Under the pieces are notes generated by a model that saw nothing but the letters and a program-made list of their open reading frames with translations, was not told where the DNA came from and made no database searches. The position numbers and the translations under genes were made by a program. From Bacillota bacterium (GTDB lineage Bacteria > Bacillota > Clostridia > Lachnospirales > Lachnospiraceae), in assembly GCA_023399455.1 (NCBI GenBank), contig JAEWPN010000140.1, positions 1-52,238 of the forward strand: 52,238 nucleotides of DNA, read 5' to 3'. Of this stretch, positions 1 to 8,111 are shown one piece after another; position 1 is the first letter of the stretch; every line of letters begins with the position of its first letter.

Positions 1-32
1 AAAAAAATGAGAACTCCTTTACGGAATTCTCA
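1..32 (-). terminator. Rho-independent terminator of the sugar operon
   Basis: Read leftward, a 10-bp stem (positions 8-17 with 23-32, one G-U pair, 5-nt loop) is followed by a run of seven T. It lies just after the aldo/keto reductase stop codon, so it should end the leftward sugar operon. Confidence 0.8.
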
Positions 33-40
33 CTTCAGAA

Positions 41-934
41 TTATCTTAAAACCTGTTGGCCGCTTGCCACATATATTTCATACCATTCATAATGTTCAAG
101 CTTCACATCCAGTGCTTTTATCGCAAGGTCAAGCCTGTTCAGTTTATTACTTCCCAAAAGCGGCATCGCTTTCACCGGATGATACATCAGCCATGCATAG
201 ATGATCGTATCCGGTTCTTCCCCGTGCCTTGCTGCGATTTCCCTTATTTTCTCCATTGCTTTTTCACAATGAGAGTCTTTTCCTTTAAAAAGTCTTCCTC
301 CTGCAAGCGGTGACCAAATCATAGGATGAACCTTATGTAATGCCAGATAATCCATCATACCGCTCTCAAAATGTTCAAAGCATACCGGATTCCATTCGAT
401 TTGATTGGTTACAAGTTTACCATCCATCGCTTTGTTCAAAGCATCGAACTTGAAGGGATCAAAATTGGATACACCGACTTCTTTTACCATTCCTGCTTTT
501 TTTAAGTCTTTTAATGCCCTTGCCGTTTCCCACGGATCAAAGCAGGGATCCTCTCTGTGAATTAAGTACAGATCGAGATGATCCGTCTTAAGACGCTGCA
601 GGCTTTCTTTACAGGAACGGATGATTCTATCATAAGTAGTATCATAATATCCAAAAGTACTTCCGTTAATTTCCTGCTGGAATATGCCTGTCTTGGAGAC
701 AAGCTCTATCCTGTCCCTGATCGTTTTGTCCTCTTCAAAAGCTTCTCCCATTAACTTCTCACACAGAGTGGCCGAATAAATCTCCGCCGTATCAAAAGTA
801 GTTACTCCTTTTTCGATGCAGGCGTTCATATAATCTGTCAATTCCTTTGCCGTCATATTCCAGTCTTCCAGTCTCCAGAATCCCTGCACAATCGCGGAAA
901 GAGACAGCTTATCCGATAACTTTACTCTTTTCAT
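41..934 (-). CDS. Aldo/keto reductase (YdhF-like)
   Basis: An NAD(P)H-dependent cytosolic reductase of the AKR superfamily, about 297 aa. The catalytic tetrad is visible: Asp and Tyr in FDTAEIYS, Lys in LVSKTG and His in LYLIHREDP. I chose the ATG at 934 (MKRVKLSDK) because AAAGGA lies about 10 nt upstream. An upstream in-frame TTG at 1024 would overlap the permease gene and add a non-conserved leader. It is the last gene of the leftward kinase-aldolase-Mgl operon and is followed at once by a terminator. From the context it probably reduces an aldehyde or ketose made in that pathway, such as the aldehyde released by the aldolase. The substrate cannot be read from the sequence. Confidence 0.88.
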   Translation of the reverse strand: MKRVKLSDKLSLSAIVQGFWRLEDWNMTAKELTDYMNACIEKGVTTFDTAEIYSATLCEKLMGEAFEEDKTIRDRIELVSKTGIFQQEINGSTFGYYDTTYDRIIRSCKESLQRLKTDHLDLYLIHREDPCFDPWETARALKDLKKAGMVKEVGVSNFDPFKFDALNKAMDGKLVTNQIEWNPVCFEHFESGMMDYLALHKVHPMIWSPLAGGRLFKGKDSHCEKAMEKIREIAARHGEEPDTIIYAWLMYHPVKAMPLLGSNKLNRLDLAIKALDVKLEHYEWYEIYVASGQQVLR

Positions 935-954
935 TCCTATTAGTTCCTTTCTTG

Positions 955-1944
955 TTAAGCATTTTTTCTCATGTCCAGAGCAACCGCACTGCAAATTATA
1001 ATACCCTTGATAATTAACTGCCAATTCGAGTTTACTCCGATAAAAGCCAGACCATAACTGATAAATGTAAAAATGATCACACCTATGGCCGCTCCTGATA
1101 CTTTTCCTATTCCGCCGCTTAAAGATACACCGCCGACCACGCAGGATGAAATCGCATCGAATTCATACGCCATACCATAGGAGCTGTTAGCGCCGCCGGT
1201 CCTTGCCACCTCCATGATACCTGCAAGTCCTACAAGGCAGCTTTCAATAATGAAGACCGCCATGATCACTTTTCCTACGTTGACACCTGATACTCTGGCC
1301 GCATCTGCATTGCCGCCTACGATATAAATATTTTTTCCGAATACTGTCTTATTCAGTACAAACCATACGATAACTACGGCTGCAATCGCAATGGCAACAA
1401 GCAAGCTGACCTGGTCAAATATTTTATAGCTGCTCAAAAACCTTAAATCTTCCCGGATTCCGCCTATAGGCTGTGAGTTATTAGGCTTTTTGGCAAAATA
1501 AAGACAGTTAATACCGTATACGATAGTAGACATACCAAATGTTGCAATGAAGGGAGCCATCTTTAATCTGGAAACCATAAATCCGTTTATTGCACCGATG
1601 ACTGCTACTGCCGCAATGGCTACAAGCATGGGAATAATAATGGGGAGTTCGGGAAGATTGGGCCAGAATCTGTTCGAATAGGTACTCATCTGGGACATGG
1701 ATGCAACCAGCACTGCCGCCAGACCTACCTGCCTGCCTCCCGCAAGATCCGTTCCTCCAATCAAAAGCGGAAACATAAGACCCAGCGCACAAATCATCTT
1801 TACTGCCGACTGTGTGATAATATCAGTGAACACACGCCACTGCAAAAAAGAAGGTTCTATAATAATAATTCCAATAATCATAAATAGCAGCACGATAACA
1901 AGTGCCTTATCGACCAAGATTTTTTTGATGTTTATAGTTTTCAT
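955..1944 (-). CDS. mglC: Sugar ABC transporter permease (MglC/RbsC type)
   Basis: Inner-membrane permease of the BPD_transp_2 family, 329 aa, the usual length. About ten hydrophobic segments are visible. The conserved GGTDLAGG motif and the region EFDAISSCVVGGVSLSGG are typical of RbsC/MglC/YtfT permeases. It pairs with the double ATPase just upstream: its ATG overlaps the ATPase stop by 4 nt, and GAGGAGG sits 6 nt before the ATG, so translation is probably coupled. It is assumed to form a homodimer with the ATPase and take sugar from the lipoprotein receptor encoded at 3569-4717. The galactose-type naming rests mainly on the receptor. Confidence 0.88.
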   Translation of the reverse strand: MKTINIKKILVDKALVIVLLFMIIGIIIIEPSFLQWRVFTDIITQSAVKMICALGLMFPLLIGGTDLAGGRQVGLAAVLVASMSQMSTYSNRFWPNLPELPIIIPMLVAIAAVAVIGAINGFMVSRLKMAPFIATFGMSTIVYGINCLYFAKKPNNSQPIGGIREDLRFLSSYKIFDQVSLLVAIAIAAVVIVWFVLNKTVFGKNIYIVGGNADAARVSGVNVGKVIMAVFIIESCLVGLAGIMEVARTGGANSSYGMAYEFDAISSCVVGGVSLSGGIGKVSGAAIGVIIFTFISYGLAFIGVNSNWQLIIKGIIICSAVALDMRKNA

Positions 1945-3470
1945 TCGGAAGCCTCCTCTTTTGCCTTATTAGAAAACTTTGTTGCATACTTCATTACTTC
2001 CACCTGAGTTGCCTCGCTTTGCTTTAATACTCCGGATAGCTTTCCTTCACACATAATCATGATAGTATCCGACATGCCAAGAAGCTCCGGCATTTCTGAA
2101 GATACCATGATGATCGCTTTTCCTTTTTTTATGAGATCTCTCATAATTCTATAAATTTCATATTTCGCGCCTACATCCACACCTCTTGTGGGCTCGTCCA
2201 GAATAAGGATATCGCAGTCTGAAAGCAGCCACCTTCCTACCAGGACTTTTTGCTGATTCCCTCCGGACAGATTTTTAATCAATGTTTCCGTGCCCGCCAT
2301 CCTGACATCTAAGTCTTTACATACTCTGTCCACATCTTTTTCTATTTTTTGTTTATTAATATATCCGATAATATTATCAGCCAGCTTTTTATATGCAACT
2401 GCCAGAGTATTATCCCATACGGAAAGCATGGGAATAATTCCTGTGGAACGCCTCTCTTCGGTCAGCAATGCAAATTTGTTCTTAATGGCATCCTGCGGTG
2501 TATTATTCTGAATTGTCTTACCGTCCATAGTAAGCGTTCCGGAGATAATCTTTCTGAGCCCGAAAATAGCTTCCACCAGCTCCGTTCTCTGGGCACCTAC
2601 CAAACCGCCGATCCCCAATATTTCTCCTTTATGAAGTTCAAAGCTGATATGTTCAAATGAATGTTCCTCGGCACTCGTCAGATTCTCAACCTTTAAAAGC
2701 ACCTTATCCTGTATGGTATCCTCGGAAGGAGGAAACCGTTCTTCCATATTACGTCCCACCATCTGATGAATTAATTCATCGATGGTTATATCCTCGATAT
2801 CCCATCTTCCTACGTATTGTCCGTCGCGCATTACTGTTATTTCATCTGCAATTTCAAATATTTCTTCCAGCTTATGGGATATATATATAATAGAACGCCC
2901 TTCTGCCTTCAGACGGTTGATAATGTGAAAAAGATGTTTCGTCTCCGCAACTGTCAAAGAAGAGGTCGGTTCGTCCATTATGATAACTTTGGCATCATAA
3001 GATACCGCTTTGGCTATTTCTATTGCCTGCATCTGAGAAACGGATAAATCCTTTGCCAGTGTCTCTGCCGGAATATCAAACTCCAAATCCTGAAGCAGCT
3101 CTTCTGTCTTTGCTTTCATCCGTTCTTCATCTACAATGGGCCCTTTTTTCTCAAATCTTCCCACCCACATATTGTCTATCACATTGCGGTAAGGAATCGG
3201 ATTCAATTCCTGATGTATCATGGAGATGCCTAATTTCAAAGCAGTATTCGGATCTGTGATATTCACTTTTTCGCCGTCCAGCTCTATCGTCCCTTCCTCC
3301 GGATGATACAATCCGAACAGGCATTTCATCAATGTTGATTTACCGGCACCGTTTTCTCCGATTAAAGCATGCACCGAACCCGGTCTTACTGCCAGCTGTA
3401 CATTATTCAGCGCCTTTACGCCCGGAAAAGATTTTGACATATTACTTACTTTCAATCGGTACTTTTCCAA
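1941..3470 (-). CDS. mglA: Sugar ABC transporter double ATP-binding protein (MglA/RbsA type)
   Basis: A 509-aa cytosolic ATPase with two ABC domains fused, as in MglA and RbsA. Domain 1 has Walker A GENGAGKST (residues 38-46), a degenerate signature LSVSQMQ and Walker B IIMDEPTSS. Domain 2 lacks a proper Walker A (GIGGLVGAQRTE), a normal feature of this family, but has the signature LSGGNQQK and LILDEPTRG. The start is a TTG at 3470 with GGGAGG 9 nt upstream. The next ATG (MSKSFPG) would remove the first beta strand, so the TTG is preferred. It energises import through the permease that overlaps it downstream. Confidence 0.92.
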   Translation of the reverse strand: MEKYRLKVSNMSKSFPGVKALNNVQLAVRPGSVHALIGENGAGKSTLMKCLFGLYHPEEGTIELDGEKVNITDPNTALKLGISMIHQELNPIPYRNVIDNMWVGRFEKKGPIVDEERMKAKTEELLQDLEFDIPAETLAKDLSVSQMQAIEIAKAVSYDAKVIIMDEPTSSLTVAETKHLFHIINRLKAEGRSIIYISHKLEEIFEIADEITVMRDGQYVGRWDIEDITIDELIHQMVGRNMEERFPPSEDTIQDKVLLKVENLTSAEEHSFEHISFELHKGEILGIGGLVGAQRTELVEAIFGLRKIISGTLTMDGKTIQNNTPQDAIKNKFALLTEERRSTGIIPMLSVWDNTLAVAYKKLADNIIGYINKQKIEKDVDRVCKDLDVRMAGTETLIKNLSGGNQQKVLVGRWLLSDCDILILDEPTRGVDVGAKYEIYRIMRDLIKKGKAIIMVSSEMPELLGMSDTIMIMCEGKLSGVLKQSEATQVEVMKYATKFSNKAKEEASE

Positions 3471-3500
3471 AGTAATAATCCTCCCTTGCTAAATTATAGG

Positions 3501-3540
3501 AAGGGTGACCGGAAGCCTTATTACTATCCGGCACCCTTTC
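3501..3540 (-). promoter_or_regulatory. Intercistronic hairpin between receptor and ATPase genes
   Basis: An inverted repeat (GGGTG.CCGGA against TCCGG.CACCC, one bulged base) lies between the receptor stop and the ATPase start, with no long T run. Hairpins at this place in ABC operons often stabilise upstream receptor mRNA or partly stop transcription, giving more receptor than transporter. The function here is inferred. Confidence 0.55.
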
Positions 3541-3568
3541 AAACAAATCAATGATCTGACGGCACGTT

Positions 3569-4717
3569 TTACTGTGAAATAGAACTCATAAGTTCCAATG
3601 TGGAATCCAGGTTGCTCGAATCTACAATTACGTAAGGAACCCATACATATTTTCCATCAATCGTGCAATCAACTCCCACCACTTCTTCCGTAACCTCTTT
3701 ACCTTCTTTTGCAGCTTTGATTACATTGATAATAGCATCAGACTGACTTAATCTGTCATTAAGTACCGTTCCCAATAAAGAGCCCGCTTTCATTGCTTCC
3801 AACGCATCGATATTTGCATCGATTCCTACAATAGGAACAAATTTGTCCGCATCGCCATTATTGTATCCATTATTGATACATGCCTGCATTGCACCCATTG
3901 CCATATTATCATTATTGCAAAGAACACCTTCTATTCCGTCAATTCCATAAGCTGTAATCCATGCATTCATCTTATCCAGCGCCTGTGCCTGATCCCAGTT
4001 GGCTGTATCCATCGCCAGTACTTCATAATCAATACCCTGTGCTTTTAAAGTTTCCTCATAAGCCTGGGTACGAAGCACAACGTCCTGCTGCCCGATTTCT
4101 CCCTGCAAAATAACGAGCTGAACAACTCCGTCCTTATTCTTATCTGCAACTTCTTTATTGCTGTTCCAGTAATTTATTAATGCCTGCGCACACATTTCAC
4201 CTGACTCCTTAGCCTGAGCGCCTACATAATAAATATTGTCATAGGTCTGCATAGTCGTCTCCATAGGTTCCATGTTAAAAAATACTGCCGGCACCCCTTC
4301 TTCGTTCGTCTTCTGAGCCATAGTCTCCGTACTTTCACGATCAGGTGCACAGATAGCAACAACATCGGTACCTTTCGTCAAAGCCGCCTCAAGCTTACTG
4401 ATTGCTGTGGAAACGTCATTTGCTGCATCCTGCATATCAAGAGTGATACCGCCTATTTTTTCTTCTTCGTTCTGCATGATGATTCTAAAGCCGCTTTGGA
4501 ACTGGTCATCAAACGCCCTCCAAATAACAGTGGATTTTACATCAGAGGCTGTTTCTGCCGCAGGCTCCTCCTCCTGCGCCTCTTCTTCCGGCTCCTCCTT
4601 AGAAGAAGCGGGAGTCTCTGCCGCAGGTGCTTCCTGTGCGGTTTCTTTTGCACCGCATGCCATTAAAGATAACGTCATAACTGCTGCCAATAATACACTT
4701 ACCATTCTCTTTTTCAT
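3569..4717 (-). CDS. mglB: Galactose/glucose-type ABC sugar-binding lipoprotein (MglB-like)
   Basis: An exported receptor of periplasmic-binding-protein type 1 family, about 382 aa. It has a lipoprotein signal peptide (KKRM start, lipobox LMAC) and an acidic Ala/Glu/Pro linker. The C-terminal half resembles MglB: CNNDNMAMGAMQ, VGIDANIDALEAMKAG, GTVLNDR and WVPYVIVDSSNL. The start is the ATG at 4717 (MKKRMVSVLL), with AGGACAGG just upstream; the in-frame codon at 4750 would put an implausible leader before the signal peptide. It is the receptor of the importer encoded by the next two genes. The similarity suggests a hexose such as galactose or glucose, but the kinase and aldolase upstream leave other sugars possible. 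Confidence 0.85.
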   Translation of the reverse strand: MKKRMVSVLLAAVMTLSLMACGAKETAQEAPAAETPASSKEEPEEEAQEEEPAAETASDVKSTVIWRAFDDQFQSGFRIIMQNEEEKIGGITLDMQDAANDVSTAISKLEAALTKGTDVVAICAPDRESTETMAQKTNEEGVPAVFFNMEPMETTMQTYDNIYYVGAQAKESGEMCAQALINYWNSNKEVADKNKDGVVQLVILQGEIGQQDVVLRTQAYEETLKAQGIDYEVLAMDTANWDQAQALDKMNAWITAYGIDGIEGVLCNNDNMAMGAMQACINNGYNNGDADKFVPIVGIDANIDALEAMKAGSLLGTVLNDRLSQSDAIINVIKAAKEGKEVTEEVVGVDCTIDGKYVWVPYVIVDSSNLDSTLELMSSISQ

Positions 4718-4796
4718 ATAACCTGTCCTCCATTTTAAATTAACTAGCAATTATAGTTTTATATAATACCCTTTTCAAGGCATAATATCATTGGGA

Positions 4797-5645
4797 TCAC
4801 TTCTCGAACCTGAAATCCTTCATCTTGCCTTTAATAAGTTCTTTTGCCGCATTTTTAGAATTAATGAACATTGCCGTATTATATTTGAATCCGGGCTGTT
4901 TCTTCAGTTCTTCAAAAGAATCGGCCACCGCTGTAAGAACGTCCGTAGCCACATTGATCTTCCGGATACCGTTACGTATGGATTCCTGTACCTGATCGAT
5001 AGGCGTTCCGGAGCCTCCGTGCAATACAAGAGGTACTTCGACTACTTCCTGGATCGCTTTCAGCCTTTCTATGTTCAACTGAGGCGCCGCTATATAATGT
5101 CCATGCTGTGTTCCGATGCTGACTGCCAGGCAATCGACGCCTGTCCTTTCCACGAATTCCTTTGCTTCCTGTGGATCGGTCTGTGCGCCTTCCGGACCCT
5201 TTACCACTAAGTTTCCTTCTTCACCTACAAGTTTTCCCAGTTCTCCCTCTACTGTAATACCTAATGTGTGCGCATAATCCACTACTTTTTTGGTGAGCGC
5301 TATGTTCTCTTCAAACGGAAGGGACGAGCCATCGATCATAACGGAAGAATATCCCGCCTGAATAGCCTGTACGCATTCTTCATAGGTACGGCAATGGTCT
5401 AAATGAAGCGCAATAGGCACTTTTGAATTTGCCGCAGCTCTTTTTACGGTCTCTACCGTTCCTTCGAATCCTCCCATCAGATCACAGCAATCTGTTCCGG
5501 TAATAAAGATTACCGGGCAATTGAGTTCGGATCCTGCCTCGATAGCCGCCAGTGCAGTCTCATAAGAAACTGTTACAAACGCGCCGTATGCAACTTTTTG
5601 TTCCTCCGCTAATTTGAGGATTTCTTTCATTGGTGCAAATTTCAT
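4797..5645 (-). CDS. Class II (zinc) ketose-bisphosphate aldolase
   Basis: A cytosolic metal-dependent aldolase of the Fba/GatY/KbaY family, about 282 aa. Zinc-site and active-site features are visible: HLDHCRTYEE, the GELGK segment, GTQHGHY and LHGGSGTP, then NVATD for phosphate binding. I chose the ATG at 5645 (MKFAPMKEI) because GAAAGG lies 9 nt before it; the ATG at 5654 touches that ribosome binding site. Family members split fructose- or tagatose-bisphosphate, or related ketose phosphates, into DHAP and an aldehyde. Next to a PfkB kinase it probably cleaves the kinase product or a related phosphate. Confidence 0.87.
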   Translation of the reverse strand: MKFAPMKEILKLAEEQKVAYGAFVTVSYETALAAIEAGSELNCPVIFITGTDCCDLMGGFEGTVETVKRAAANSKVPIALHLDHCRTYEECVQAIQAGYSSVMIDGSSLPFEENIALTKKVVDYAHTLGITVEGELGKLVGEEGNLVVKGPEGAQTDPQEAKEFVERTGVDCLAVSIGTQHGHYIAAPQLNIERLKAIQEVVEVPLVLHGGSGTPIDQVQESIRNGIRKINVATDVLTAVADSFEELKKQPGFKYNTAMFINSKNAAKELIKGKMKDFRFEK

Positions 5646-5720
5646 AACTTTCATCCTTTCTTCTTACGGATTTTATATAGTGTGTGTGAATCCGTAAATA
5701 TGTTAGTGAGCATTTATTTT

Positions 5721-5747
5721 TCAAGCTTATTATTTTATTAAGCTTGA
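5721..5747 (-). promoter_or_regulatory. Intercistronic inverted repeat upstream of aldolase
   Basis: A perfect 9-bp stem, TCAAGCTTA with TAAGCTTGA, separated by 9 nt, lies between kinase and aldolase genes. Read leftward it is followed by AAAAATAAA rather than T, so it is not a normal terminator. It may be an mRNA processing or stability site. Confidence 0.4.
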
Positions 5748-5773
5748 TAATAACTAAATTGTGCAGCGACATT

Positions 5774-6718
5774 TTATTGATAGTTTTCTTTGTAAAAAAG
5801 ATAAGCTTCTTCGAAATTGGGAATTCCTGCCGTTCCACCTACGGCACCTACATTTTTAGTCGCAACGCTTACGGCAAGCTGCGTGCTGGAAAAAACATCA
5901 AAACCTCTTGCCAGACCGCTTATCAGACCTGCCATAAAAGAATCTCCTGCGCCGGTCGTATCAACTACCGGCATATTCTCGGGACATCCAATAAATCTTT
6001 TATTCTTAAAATCCGTGACAAAACAGCCTGAAGCTCCTAATTTAATTCCGAATACTTTTATAGAAAACGGTCTGAAATATTCTGCTATTTTTTCTGGATT
6101 TGTTTCCCCGGTTATTTTAATCGCTTCATCGATGCTGGGAAAGAACACATCGGTCTCCATAAAGGCCGGAGCCAAATATTTCAGCCAATCCCTGTGGGGA
6201 TCCTCTCTGTTGATGGCTGCGTCCATAACGGTTATTTTCCCTTGCTCGTGTGCCCTTGAGAATACGCTGCGTATGCCTTCCTCATCCATTTTACGAAGAG
6301 CCATGGCAGAACCGATATAAATAATATCTGCATCCTCAATTGCTTTATCTGAAATATCCTTACCTTGCAATCTTTCGAAAATAGATTTTTCCGAAAGGAA
6401 ATGTCTTTCCCCTTTTTCGTCGATCAGCGCATAGGAAGCCGCAGTGGCACACTCTTCATCATAAATCACGCCGGAAACATCAATGTTATATTTTTTACAT
6501 TCATTCAGAATAAACTTACCATTTGTATCATTTGAAATTCTTCCTATTATTGATACGGGATTATCTAATTTAGCAAGACCAATTGCTACATTTAAAGCAT
6601 CTCCTCCGCAGCATACAGACGGTTTATTGATGCTCACACTATCCAGCTCCAAAATATTGGAAGGCACAGGAGAAAGCAATGTGTCGCATACCATCATTCC
6701 TATACAAAGTATCTTCAT
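5774..6718 (-). CDS. PfkB-family carbohydrate kinase
   Basis: A 314-aa cytosolic sugar kinase of the ribokinase/PfkB family. The N-terminal GGDALNVAIGLAKL corresponds to signature 1 and substrate binding. The C-terminal DTTGAGDSFMAGL is signature 2, with the catalytic Asp and anion hole. An NVGAVGGTAGIP segment near the end is also typical. It is the first gene of the leftward operon and faces the GntR regulator across 365 bp. It phosphorylates the imported sugar or its derivative ahead of the aldolase. Whether it acts at position 1 or 6, and on which sugar, cannot be told from the sequence. Confidence 0.87.
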   Translation of the reverse strand: MKILCIGMMVCDTLLSPVPSNILELDSVSINKPSVCCGGDALNVAIGLAKLDNPVSIIGRISNDTNGKFILNECKKYNIDVSGVIYDEECATAASYALIDEKGERHFLSEKSIFERLQGKDISDKAIEDADIIYIGSAMALRKMDEEGIRSVFSRAHEQGKITVMDAAINREDPHRDWLKYLAPAFMETDVFFPSIDEAIKITGETNPEKIAEYFRPFSIKVFGIKLGASGCFVTDFKNKRFIGCPENMPVVDTTGAGDSFMAGLISGLARGFDVFSSTQLAVSVATKNVGAVGGTAGIPNFEEAYLFYKENYQ

Positions 6719-7083
6719 GATCTGTTGTTATCCTTTTCTCGGTGAAAGATTATTTTTGTTTTCTTTTTATTGTATTGTACGTACATTGGTATGTTATTAT
6801 AATTGCATATGTGATAAAAAAAGTCAATATATTATTTTATTTTTATATATAATGCCTAATTTTTGATGCTTTTTTATCGAATGATTTTGTATGAAATTTC
6901 TGAATCATATCTTTTTCTCTTGCAATTTTTATTTTTATATCATATGATTACTATAATATTTATTACTGATATGCTAATTGTTTTATTATCCGAACATAAT
7001 TATATTTTTATACGGTCTATCAATATATCGTTAGCATATAAAACATGTAAATAAGTAGCAAATAATTACTAAGGGGGAAAACC
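6719..7083. promoter_or_regulatory. Divergent control region of the sugar regulon, with palindrome TGTACGTACA
   Basis: A 365-bp very AT-rich spacer between the kinase and the GntR gene. A perfect 10-bp palindrome TGTACGTACA lies at 6776-6785. A leftward -10-like TATAAT is at 6796-6801, so the palindrome would fall around the transcript start, a usual repressor site. A TTGACT upstream of that -10 is at a long 20-bp spacing. No gene is seen in the spacer. The operator role is inferred; other AT-rich dyads are possible. Confidence 0.45.
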
Positions 7084-7842
7084 ATGCAACTATTCCAAAA
7101 GAAAATAGATAAAAGTACACCGATTCCGCTGTACTTTCAATTGAAAACAATTTTATTAAATGATATCAAAGACAACTGCTTTGCAGTAGGAGATGCAATC
7201 CCTACGGAAAGCGAATTAGTAGAATTTTATCACATCAGCCGTTCTACGGTGAGACAGGCTATATCGGAACTCGTTCAGGAAGGGTGGCTGATAAGAAAAG
7301 CCAGTAAAGGAACCTTTGTAACGAAACCGGAGCAGAACTCCAGCTACATTCGTTCTTTTGAACCTTTCTATCAGCAGATTTCAAGATTGGGAAAAACGCC
7401 CCGGACAGAACTGATAGATTTAAGCGTTGTTACTCCCACACCGGAAATCGCCGGAAAATTGAATCTAAAGCCGGACCAAAAAGTCATTTCTATGTTCAGA
7501 AGGCGCTTTGCCGATGATATTCCCATGGTAACTTTTCAAAATTATATACCATATGACTTGTGTTCTTTTATTCTGAGCTATGATTTCAAATCTTATTCTT
7601 TATATGAATTATTAATGACCAATCCGGAAACGCAGATTGCCAATACAAAAACCATTGTTTCTGCAATGAATGCTACTTCCGAGGATATTGAACTGCTGAA
7701 TGTCAAGATAAATGCTCCTATGCTTTACTTCCATAACATATCTACTACATCGGAAGGTATTATTATTGATTATGCCTTTGCTCATTACCGGGGTGATTTA
7801 AACAAATTTGAGTTTGACGGCAGCCCAAAATATTATCCTTAA
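7084..7842 (+). CDS. GntR-family transcriptional regulator (HutC/UTRA type)
   Basis: A 252-aa DNA-binding regulator. The N-terminal winged helix (residues about 10-75) carries the family motif IPTESELVEFYHISRSTVRQ followed by LIRKASKGTFV. The C-terminal part (about 95-245) fits a UTRA ligand-binding domain, ending in YAFAHYRGDLNKFEF. Strong AGGGGGAAAACC precedes the ATG. It is divergent from the kinase-aldolase-Mgl operon, so it is likely the local repressor of that operon, released by a sugar phosphate as in many UTRA proteins. The regulatory target is inferred from position. Confidence 0.9.
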   Translation: MQLFQKKIDKSTPIPLYFQLKTILLNDIKDNCFAVGDAIPTESELVEFYHISRSTVRQAISELVQEGWLIRKASKGTFVTKPEQNSSYIRSFEPFYQQISRLGKTPRTELIDLSVVTPTPEIAGKLNLKPDQKVISMFRRRFADDIPMVTFQNYIPYDLCSFILSYDFKSYSLYELLMTNPETQIANTKTIVSAMNATSEDIELLNVKINAPMLYFHNISTTSEGIIIDYAFAHYRGDLNKFEFDGSPKYYP

Positions 7843-7921
7843 AACCAGACCGAAACAAGCAGTTTTTGCTCTATAGGAATCATTACCTTATCCCGTTACC
7901 ATAGCAAGGCCTTTCCTATAA

Positions 7922-7984
7922 GAGAACAAAAGTGTGCTTCGCACACTCTTGCGCTAAATACGCCGGCAGCACAGCTTTTGTTCC
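7922..7984. repeat. REP-like compound stem-loop (AGTGTGC-TTC-GCACACT)
   Basis: An inner hairpin AGTGTGC/GCACACT (7931-7947) sits inside an outer, slightly bulged repeat (GAACAAAAG near 7923 with CTTTTGTTC near 7975). A related core, TGTGC-TCT-GCACA, also preceded by ACAAAA, occurs at 42143-42155 after another gene. This suggests a dispersed small palindrome family. Confidence 0.5.
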
Positions 7985-8005
7985 GCGCGCGAAGCTGCGC
8001 ACCGC

Positions 8006-8042
8006 TTTTATCTTATAGGACGTACTTTCCTATAAGATAAAA
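8006..8042. terminator. 15-bp perfect hairpin between convergent genes
   Basis: TTTTATCTTATAGGA pairs perfectly with TCCTATAAGATAAAA over a 7-nt loop. It lies between the GntR gene (rightward) and the wall-protein gene (leftward). Stem ends are A/T rich on both sides, so it could act in either direction. Confidence 0.6.
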
Positions 8043-8080
8043 AACAAAGGAGCATTTGTACATTCAAATGCTCCTTTGTT
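8043..8080 (-). terminator. Strong terminator of the GH25-type gene
   Basis: A perfect 16-bp stem (AACAAAGGAGCATTTG and its complement) with a 6-nt loop. Read leftward it runs into TTTTTTATC. It follows the leftward wall-protein gene and probably ends the trmB-trxA-wall protein transcript. Confidence 0.8.
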
Positions 8081-8111
8081 CGTAACTCAAATATTATGAA
8101 TAATTATCTTT

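Noticed and set aside
8006..8080. CRISPR-like or tandem repeat array
   Set aside because: The repeats are two different inverted repeats acting as terminators; there are no regularly spaced direct repeats here or anywhere else in the window.
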